A stretch of 64,000 nucleotides of DNA from Amborella trichopoda (Eukaryota; Streptophyta; Magnoliopsida; Amborellales; Amborellaceae). The first letter of the stretch is position 1, and every line of letters starts with the position of its first letter. The stretch covers positions 1,283,735 through 1,347,734 of the forward strand of contig NW_006499751.1 in the NCBI RefSeq assembly GCF_000471905.2, in the 5' to 3' direction. The translations under genes were made by a program, and so were the position numbers. Below are positions 56,541 through 64,000 of this stretch, in pieces. The notes beneath the pieces are model-generated. The model was given only the letters and a program-made list of their open reading frames with translations. It was not told where the DNA came from and made no database searches.

Positions 56541-58735
56541 GTCGGTCGTGTTCCTGAGGTATGCCGAAAGGCTGCCCAGTCTCGTTTTGAAAAAGGCAAG
56601 CAAGTTGCCATTGCTTTTGTGGGTTGTCATAAGGCTACCCCCTACATTTCTACACCATTGGTCTGTATTCCTAAAGGCACAACACTTAGAGGCAGAAACC
56701 CCACGGCCTCCACCCCTCACACACACCACAAAGCTCGTGGGTCACCCACTCAAGCCACACCTCTGGGCAACCCTTACGCTACCTTGAGTCCATGTCTAAG
56801 ATCAAACCTTCCAAGGCCTGGTCCTGTGCATGCTACTCATATGCATCTCACTGCTAGGGGCAATGCCGTTATTGCGCCAACCGAGTACACAGGAGACAAC
56901 CTCCTCGTCCTCTTACTATGCACACACAAGCGCACCTTGTAAGGGGCAGGCCTACACCTGTTCTCTTGCAGACACCTGCTCGTAGATCTCGACCTCTTAA
57001 GGCCAGATCACCTGAGTCAACCCTGCTTCTGCCTGCTCCTTCTTCATTGAGGAAGCACCTTCAACCTTGGTACTTGAAGGTTTTCCCCAAGAGTACCATC
57101 CTGAACCAGCCCCCTCACTTTGGTCGTGTCTTTGGAGCCCACAATAGAGCTCGGGGAATGGACCTCATGGAAGATCAAGTCCTTCATCCTTCTCGGCCCA
57201 AGCTGACTCCAAGTCTTGGTCCTCATCCGTTGCCACACTTGATGGAAACAACTCTCTCCTGTGCAAGAAGAATTGACCAGTCGCGACCTAGATCGCAGTT
57301 TTGACGCGAGGTCCATCAAAACCTCGAGGCTAAACGCGATAGAGGTCTGCGAATTTTTACTAAGGAGGTGACCAAGGCAGTCAAAACAGCCAATTTTGAT
57401 GACCCTCTTCACCTGAACCCCTTCTACCCCCTGCGGACGATGAGGCTTGAAGAAGAGCTCCACGAGCCCTGTACTGTGGTTACCGTCATAGAAGAAGACC
57501 CAGCCACTCAACAGCCATGGTCTCAAGACTTCCGTGAACTGGCTCAGCAGCCACGGTCCAAAGACCATCAAGAACCGGTCCAAACACGATCTGCGTACAG
57601 GAGTGGAGTTCAGTCTGGGCATGCTAACCCCCCATTGATTGACCTACCATGTACGACTCGTCAAGCTCGCAAGCCCTCAATTGCCACTAAAGGGGACCTC
57701 CCTCGAGAAACGGTCAATGTAATGGTCATAAGTAAACCCAGTGATGCGCAGGAGCATCGCTTGGACAAGTTTGAGGAAATGGTGCAAGCGATGATGGAAA
57801 AGATAGATCGTATTGATGTTGCATGCCAGTCGGCTAACCATGAGGTCAATTTCCATCACTCTAATGGTGTACCTCCACGACAGCCTCCTCTGTCTACCTC
57901 ACAGGACAATTTTGTCCCTCATCCGGTCTCTCAGTTAGATATTGACGCTATGGTCACTCATAGCCTAAAGAAAAGATAAATTTCAGGCATACAGGGTACA
58001 ACACCTTATTAAAGACCATACCCCTCCTATATTGATCAGGTCCCATTCCCCTCTGACTATAAGAACAGGAAGTTTCCTCTATTCAGTGGAACCACATCCT
58101 CGAACCAGCATATTGTCCACTTCCAGGCTGCGTGTCAGGAAACAGTAGCTGACGAGAGGCTTCTTCTGTGACAGTTCATTGAGACCCTCGATAGCCCAGC
58201 ATTCCATTGGTATGCCAGACTTTGTCCAAACTCGGTGCATATATGGGAGGAGATGAAGAAACTATTCTATTAGTGCTTCTATGAGGTCGAGAGAGAGGTT
58301 CAAGCCATCGAACTTCTCACCCTGACTCAAGACCCTGACGAGCCCATTGATTAGTTCATATCAATATGGAGAAACTTGGCTTCCCGCCATCCTAACCCTA
58401 CTCTTGAGAATAAAGTAGTAAAAAATTGTGTGTGGGACATGCGGGCCGAAATCGCTCTACATGTTGAGGCCTCTAATCCAACCTCCATCTCAGAGTTGAT
58501 CTCTAAATTAGTTCACATAGAAAGTCTGTCACACCATCATGGTGGGACACGACAACCATCTATAAGTTCAGCAAACAACCAGAGCAATGGTAGCTCTCGA
58601 AATAACACACGGGGCAGCCAACAGAAAGGGGTAATCAGTGCAGTCATCATTGTCACTGATTCAAAGAAGGCTCCCTCCCAAACCTTGGACCTCTCTAAAG
58701 GGGTAACCGTGGGAAAGGTAACACCCTAGGCTGGC
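56541..58735 (+). pseudogene. gag: gag of element E (broken)
   Basis: Leader and N-terminal blocks (56600-57300) match D. 57368-57979 is the longest open part: FDDPLHLNPFYPLRTMRLEE, VNVMVISKPSDAQEHRLDKF, MEKIDRIDVACQSANHEV and a DIDAMVTHSLKKR end. The capsid core continues to about 58340 (YIDQVPFPSDYKNRKFPLF-like), and 58376-58729 gives NLASRHPNPT, AEIALHVEASNPTSISELIS and an SNGSSRNNTRGSQQKG tail. Several breaks. Confidence 0.8.
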
Positions 58736-59725
58736 AAGCAACAACCGTCGTATAATTGGGTACCTCCACCAGCCAACCTTGATCGGGGTGATTATTTCTC
58801 TAGGCATAGGAACAAGGTCTATCACTTTGAGAAGGAATGGGTCCCTGCGTTGTTTTGATTATTATTGGAACATAATATAATCCAGCTTCCAGAAATCAAG
58901 TTCCTTGAGCAATCTGGCCTTGACACTCAGGCGAACTATTGTGCTTACCATCGGGGGATCAATCATACCACAGATGACTGCTACACGCTGAAGGATATTG
59001 AGGCCTTGATTCAAAAGGGTCAGATAAAGCTTGAAGAATTAAAGAAGGCCTTCGGGGCAGCTCAGGCCTCCCATGTTGTAACCATCAAAGAGGAGGACAA
59101 AATGTCTAGTATCCTCTATGGCTTCTTTATTATAATGCTTCAGGAAGGCATAATCACACTGAAGTAGGCAAGGCATCCCCTTCGCCTTGTTAAGCGGACT
59201 GAAGATCGTTGGTGTCCATACCATCAAATAAGAGGTCATTACTTGTCAGAAAGCACAACTTTCCTTGACATACTCGAAAAGGAGATGCGAGAGTGTCAAG
59301 AATTTTACAACCTCCTCGTAAGTAATCCCCAAATCACTTCCTCATCGAGATAAGAGGATCTTGCAAAGCAGGACTTTCCTATCAATGACTCAGACTCTGC
59401 GGAACCCTCGACTTCCCAGCCATGGATAATCTACCATGGTCGAAGCAGACTCAAGTCCCTAAGGTGAGAAGCGGTTCACCAAGCTAGAGAGGTTTGCCAC
59501 CCCAGTGAGACGAATAAAACATCACTTCAGACACCCAAAAAGAGACGGGCACCAAGGGTTGCTTGCTGGAGAAACAAGACCGTTCAACCCAGAGTCAAGC
59601 AGGAGTTTCCCAGGACCCTTCCTCCATTGCCGACATTACTGAACTTCATCCCTGACACGATCCTCCTTCCTTCTTCATCCTATCAAGAAGACGTTCCCTT
59701 GCTGTCTCCCACTCAGCACAAGTCC
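58736..59725 (+). pseudogene. gag: Nucleocapsid end of E gag
   Basis: First CHHC knuckle CAYHRGINHTTDDC at about 58940-58981, then GQIKLEELKKAFGAAQASHV (59019-59078). The second knuckle segment (WCPYHQIRGHYLS) is near 59211-59250. A basic HHGRSRLKSL-like segment (59437-59465) and a LPPLPTLLNFIP-like word (59622-59655) follow. Broken. Confidence 0.7.
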
Positions 59726-60340
59726 GATGAGGGTGACGACGTTAAAAACACTCTACAATGGTCTAAGCAAGGGAAAGACCTATAAGCCCCCTGCGCACGT
59801 TCGATGAGGGTGAGGATGTTAAAAGCACTCCTCAACGATCTAAGCAAGGGAAAGACCTAAAAGTCCGCCTGCACATATCCAATGAGGGTGACAACGTTAA
59901 AAGCACTCCCCAACGATCTAAGCAAGGGAAAGTCCTAAAAGCCCCCTACACACATCCGATGAGGGTGATGACATTAAAAGCATTCCCCAATGGTCTAAGA
60001 AAGGGAATGACCTAAAAGCCCCCCTGCACACGTTCGAAGAGGGTGATGACGATAAAAGCACTCCCCAGAGGTCTAAGCAAGGGAACGACCCGAAAGCCTT
60101 CCTGCACATGTCCGATGAGGGTGACAATGTTAAAGCACTCCTCTACGGTTTAAGTAAGGGAACGACCTAAAAGCCCCCCTGCACACGTCCGATGAGGGTG
60201 ATGACGTTAAAATCCCTCCCCAACGGTCTAAGCAAGGGAAAGACCTAAAAGACCCCCTGCACCCGTCCAACCCTGGTGATGATGTAAAAAGCAGCCCAGA
60301 TCAGTCTGATGAGGGGAACGACCTTAAAAGTCCCCACTTT
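59726..60340 (+). repeat. 77/78-bp tandem array in E linker, about eight units
   Basis: Units begin at 59726, 59803, 59881, 59958, 60036, 60113, 60191 and 60269. The consensus contains GATGAGGGTGATGACGTTAA, AGCACTCCCCAACGGTCTAA, GCAAGGGAAAGACCTAAAAG and CCCCCTGCACACGTCC. A 78-bp unit is 26 codons. D has two to three units and A and C have one to two. Minus-strand open frames across it are repeat artefacts. Confidence 0.95.
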
Positions 60341-60400
60341 CTAACCCTCCTCCTCCTTCTTCTACTACTTCTCATTCTTCCTTGTCTATGTCTATTGCAG
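60341..60400 (+). promoter_or_regulatory. Pyrimidine tract plus CAG in E linker (putative 3' splice site)
   Basis: A CT-rich run ends TCTATTGCAG, AG at 60399-60400, before GTACAACC. It is a strong match to a plant 3' splice site and sits at the same place in A, C and D. Confidence 0.55.
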
Positions 60401-61170
60401 GTACAACCTTCATATGTCTGGACTTCAAGGCTCATGATAGAGAACTTGAGGGATCGAACATAACTAAGACGCAACAAAAACGAGTGAGAAAGACCTTGTC
60501 GCGGGCAGCAGGATTCCTAATAGTTGCTGATGCCCTGGCAACTAAAGCCAAGGTAGAGCCACCTTCTTCAAAGAAGAGCAAGAAGCCGAAGCCAAAGAAA
60601 CCTAGTGGCCACCTGAGCCTGACTTTGAGCAGAGATTGAGAGAGTCAAGGGGGCAAAGTTTCTATTCTCAGGAAACTTGCAACATGATACAAGTCTGTGA
60701 AACACCAGCCAGAGAGGACCAAACGCTACAGATAGCTGCTCAAATACCATGTGATTCGCACACTTCTTGCATAACAATCATTGAAACCCAAATTCCTTGT
60801 AATCTCCAAGTCAAACCCCTGCAGTTCGAGAAACAATCCCTATTTACAGAAGACTCTTCCATTCCTCAAGCGAGGGAAGGTGCAGAAATTATAATCCACT
60901 CTGGACCTCTATTGGAGGCAGAGATGTCAGGATAGTGGGTCTCTACACTTGAGGTCGATAAAAAAATGTCTGAAAACAATGAAGAAGATTTGCATGAGGC
61001 TCCAGAAGAATGGGAAGAAGGTGGTTAGGCCACAGCTGATAAACTAGAAGAAATAGATCTTGAAGACGAAACGGACCCTAAACCTACGTTCATTTCAGCG
61101 AGTATGTCTCCAGAAGAGAAAGAGGTGTTCACTGCCTTCTTGAAAGTAAACTGTGATGTCTTTGCTTAGC
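60401..61170 (+). pseudogene. Linker domain and pre-RT region of element E
   Basis: CLDFKAHDRELEGSNITKTQ and a basic helix (60412-60520), then KPKPKKPSG-like end (60585-60615). The pre-RT part carries SFYSQETCNMIQVCETP-like, WVSTLEVDKKMSENNE-like and FISASMSPEEKEVFTAFLKV-like words (60655-61150). No protease is recognised. Broken. Confidence 0.65.
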
Positions 61171-61904
61171 ATTTTCATGAGATGCCCGGCTTAGACCCTC
61201 AGATAGCTGTTCACTATCTCGGCATTGATCCAACTGTCAAACCTATCAAACAGAAATTAAGAAGGTTCAGGCTCAATCTTGAGATGCAGATTCACGTCGA
61301 GATAACCAAACTCAGACAAGCAAGTTTCATCTGTGAAGTCAAATACCCGAAATGGCTAGCAAATGTCATTTCGATCAAGAAAACGAATGGTCAAATCAAA
61401 GTGTGTATTGACTTTCACAATTTGAATACTGCTTGTCCTAAGGATGACTTCGCGTTGCCATTCCTCGAGATTCGCATTGACACTATAGCTCACTATCAAA
61501 TCTTTTCCTTCATGGATGGATACTCCGGGTATAATCAGATAAGAATGACACCCGAAGATGAAGAGGCCATGACATTCTTAACTCTAAAAGGGTTTATGTT
61601 ACACAATGATGTCTTTTGGAATAAAGAATGATGGCGGCACGTACCAAAGAGCAATGACAACTATTTTCAAAGATATGATGCACAAAGAGGCGGAGTGTTA
61701 TGTAGGTGACTTGGTGGTAAAATCTGAAGAGAAGGATGCTCACATGAAAGACCTTGAAAAAGTATTTCAACGGTTGAGCCTTCATCAACTGAAAATGAAC
61801 CCGCTAAAATGCACTTTTGAGCGCTCCAGAAAATTCTTGGGGTTCATCGTAAGACATCAAGGCCTTGAAGTTGAGCCAGTCAAGATCAAGGTAATCCCGG
61901 AAAT
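61171..61904 (+). pseudogene. pol: Reverse transcriptase of element E (broken)
   Basis: PGLDPQIAVHYLGIDPTVKP (61185-61244), RRFRLNLEMQIHVEITKLRQ, KYPKWLANVISIKKTNGQIK, VCIDFHNLNTACPKDDFALP (61402-61461), FSFMDGYSGYNQIRMTPEDE (61504-61563), the palm region around ECYVGDLVVKSEEKDAHMKD (61696-61755) and LHQLKMNPLKCTFERSRKFL. All RT blocks are recognisable. Confidence 0.85.
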
Positions 61905-62470
61905 CTCATCACCGACTACACTTCGAGAATTGTGCTCCCTCTAAGGGCAACTGGCGTATATCCGCTGGTTCATCTCAAACCTCTCAGGTCGCTATAAACC
62001 TTTAAACACCTGCTAAAGAAAGATACCCCATTTATCTAGGATGAAAGCATGTCTGGCGGCACTTGACGACATCAAGCAGTATTTACTTAGCCCTCTAGTG
62101 CTCTCTATACCAATATAGGGAAAACCCCTCATTCTATACGTGACTACTTTAGACAAGTCACTCGAAGCATTATTGGTGCTAAACAATGAAGGGAAGAGAA
62201 ATAACGGTATATTGCAAGGGGCCGAGAAGAATTATCCCCCGATAGAAAAGATGTGTCTAGCCCTGATCTTTGTAGCACAAAAACTCCGCCATTACTTGCT
62301 TGGTCATGAAGTGAAACTTATATCAGAAGCTGATCCTGTAAAGTTTCTCATGACACGCCCCTGCTTGTCGGAACGCCTTGCTAAGTTGGCATTGTTGCTG
62401 ATGCAGTTCGATATCATGCATGTCCCACAAAAGGCCATCAAGGGCCAGGCCTTGGCAGACATTCTCACAG
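61905..62470 (+). pseudogene. First RNase H of element E
   Basis: Connection TTLRELCSL (61917-61943), then RNase H pieces around 61950-62130. Open from 62140: EGKRNNGILQGAEKNYPPIE-like, LALIFVAQKLRHYLLGHEVK and ISEADPVKFLMTRPCLSERL, ending in the KAIKGQALADILTAHR linker (62428-62475). Broken in its first half. Confidence 0.75.
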
Positions 62471-63108
62471 CGCACCGCGTACAGGTAGGATCTACTCTAT
62501 CAAGTGACCTCCCTGATGAAGAAGTATTCAGTGCTAACCTTGCCCTTGTGTGGGAATTATACTTCGACGGAGCCTTCCAATCAAATCGAGGAGGCATTGG
62601 AGTAGTATTCCTGACTCCGAGAGGAGGAGTATTGCCACTTTCTTTCTCTCCCGCTCAAGCCGGTTCTCATAATGAAGTAGAATATCAGGCCCTTATAATC
62701 GGACTCGAGATAACCTTCGATCTCAACTTGGAGCGGCTTAAGATCTATGGCGACTCTAAGTTGGTTATCTGGCAGTTGAAAGGAATCTATGATGTAAGAA
62801 AAGACACTCTCAAGCCTTATCACGACACTGCAAAATCGTATATGGCCCAGTTCGAAGATGTATCTCTGAGTCACATCACCAGGAGATTAAATTCGCAGGC
62901 TAATGCACTTGCGAAACTCAGTGCTACAATTCAATTGTTCTCATCAGGACCCATGCTTGTTTGGGTGGCAGAATGGAGACACATTGAACTAAGGACCGAG
63001 GTCGATGTGGACAATGAGAGAAATATCTTCCTCGAGTGCCCTCCTTATCCATTTGGAGCGCTGCTATCAGCCAAAGAAGTAATCAAGACTAAACAAGAAA
63101 TAACATAG
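62471..63108 (+). pseudogene. Second (archaeal-type) RNase H of element E
   Basis: One of the best-kept stretches in the window, open from 62140 to 63108. WELYFDGAFQSNRGGIGVVF with the first catalytic aspartate, GSHNEVEYQALIIGLEITFD with the glutamate, IYGDSKLVIWQLKGIYDVRK with the second aspartate, and RRLNSQANALAKLSAT at the end; then WVAEWRHIEL and ECPPYPFGALL. It closely parallels C's block at 49078-49587. Confidence 0.85.
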
Positions 63109-64000
63109 AATCAAGGAACTGAGGCTTGAAATCAAGAACCAGAATTCTTTGACCCCATGTGTGCGGAAATTGAGCTGGTAGAAGATTAGAGAGAGCCCAT
63201 CACCAGTTTCCTAAAACATGGTAGGCTCCCCGAAGATCATGTCTAACGCAACAACGTACGTCAAATGTCTACCAAGTATACCCTTCTTGAAGGTGATGCT
63301 CTCTTCAGACGGTCGTTTGACGACATTCTTCTTAGGTGTGTCGACATCCAAGAAGTAAATAAAGTGCTAAAAGAAGTCCACTTAGGCATCCGTGGACTAC
63401 ACTAGTCTGGTCCTAAGCTCTACGAACGAATACGCAGGTTGGGATACTATTGGCCTTCCATGATAGCCGATTCCTTAAGCTATGCTAAAAAGTGCCAAGT
63501 ATGCTAAATATACTCTAGCCTGGTTCACCGGCCTCCAGAGCCCTTACACCCTATAGTTGCATCATGGCCCTTCTCACAATGAGGTATGGACATCGTAAGG
63601 CCTATTGACCCCTCTTCCGCAATGGGCCATGTTTTTATCCTAGCTGCAACGGATTACTTCTCCAAGTGGGCAGAAGCGGTCCCCCTTAAGTAGGTTCCTA
63701 GGACAACGGTAGCCTACTTCATTCGACATCATATCATATACAGCTTTGGAGTGCCCGACCGGATCATATTTGACAACAGCCCTCAATTTATGAGTCATCA
63801 CATTGATTGTTTAGTTAACCAGTTTGGTTTCGAATGGAGGTACTCAATTATGTATTACCCTAGGGTGAATGGATTAGCTGAGGCTTTCAATAAGACTCTG
63901 TGCAATGTCTTAAGAAAGTCAGTATCAAAAACAAGGAGGAACTGGCATGAGAAGCTTCCCGAAGTATTGTGGGCTTATCATACTACTACACTAAATGCTA
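63109..64000 (+). pseudogene. int: Integrase of element E, cut by window edge (broken)
   Basis: The HHCC region is near 63375-63510 (KEVHLGIRGLH, LYERIRRLGYYWPSMIADSL, KKCQVC). The core starts at about 63585 with MDIVRPIDPSSAMGHVFILA and DYFSKWAEAVPLK. RIIFDNSPQF-like and NGLAEAFNKTLCNVLRKSVS-like segments follow up to the window end. Broken in a few places. Confidence 0.8.

Larger units (their letters stand above)
53683..64000 (+). mobile_element. Element E: Tat/Ogre-like retrotransposon, right end outside window, broken
   Basis: A relative of D: LTR (53683 to about 56540), gag, two knuckle segments, a linker with an expanded 77/78-bp array, RT, RNase H, second RNase H and the start of integrase, cut by the window edge. 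Protease is not recognised. A PBS is not recognised between LTR and gag. The frames are broken in roughly ten or more places. Without the 3' LTR its age cannot be judged. Confidence 0.85.

Noticed and set aside
59918-60127. Minus-strand repetitive open frame
   Set aside because: Shadow of the 77/78-bp array; plus-strand context belongs to the E linker.
1-64000. tRNA, rRNA or intact host genes
   Set aside because: No cloverleaf arm words with spacing, no rRNA words, and no open frame with host-like domains were seen on either strand.

Overview
The window looks like repeat-rich nuclear DNA of a land plant, most likely a flowering plant with a large genome. I find no intact host gene, no tRNA or rRNA gene, and nothing bacterial. 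Nearly every coding trace belongs to plant Ty3/gypsy LTR retrotransposons of the Tat (Ogre-like) group. The evidence is a second, plant-specific RNase H after the ordinary one, very long LTRs (2.8-3.5 kb in one family), a tRNA-Arg-like primer-binding site, and long repeat-filled untranslated regions. All copies are fossils with many breaks.

Layout, all on the plus strand. Element A (left end outside the window, to 30939) has a cut 5' LTR, PBS, gag, a gag-pol linker, a protease, a 5-kb repeat-rich 3' region and a 3' LTR. Element B (4767-19970, a different Tat family with LTRs of about 1 kb) sits inside A's gag and contains an assembly gap of 546 N. To the right of A lies element C (30940-32328, resuming at 49013). 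Element D (32329-49012, about 16.7 kb, LTRs about 3.4-3.5 kb) is inserted in C's second RNase H. C's 3' non-coding tail is interrupted at 51559 by an unrelated LTR-like stretch F (51559-53682). Element E (53683 to beyond the right edge) follows. A, C, D and E are relatives, so the family has repeatedly inserted into its own older copies.

LTR pairs compared by eye differ by roughly 15% for A, B and D, so the insertions are old and of similar apparent age. Much of the rest is tandem repeat: 345-bp and 158-bp units in B's leader, 35-bp and 26-bp units in A's tail, a 47-bp hairpin-bearing unit plus long CT tracts in the LTRs of D and E, a 77/78-bp unit inside E's linker, 42-bp units in D's tail and 25-bp units in F.

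The points most worth a second look are: the unequal protease content of relatives (recognisable in A, not in D or E); a pyrimidine tract plus AG at the same place in A, C, D and E, fitting the splicing known for Ogre elements; the 26-residue coding minisatellite; and repeat words shared by unrelated elements.
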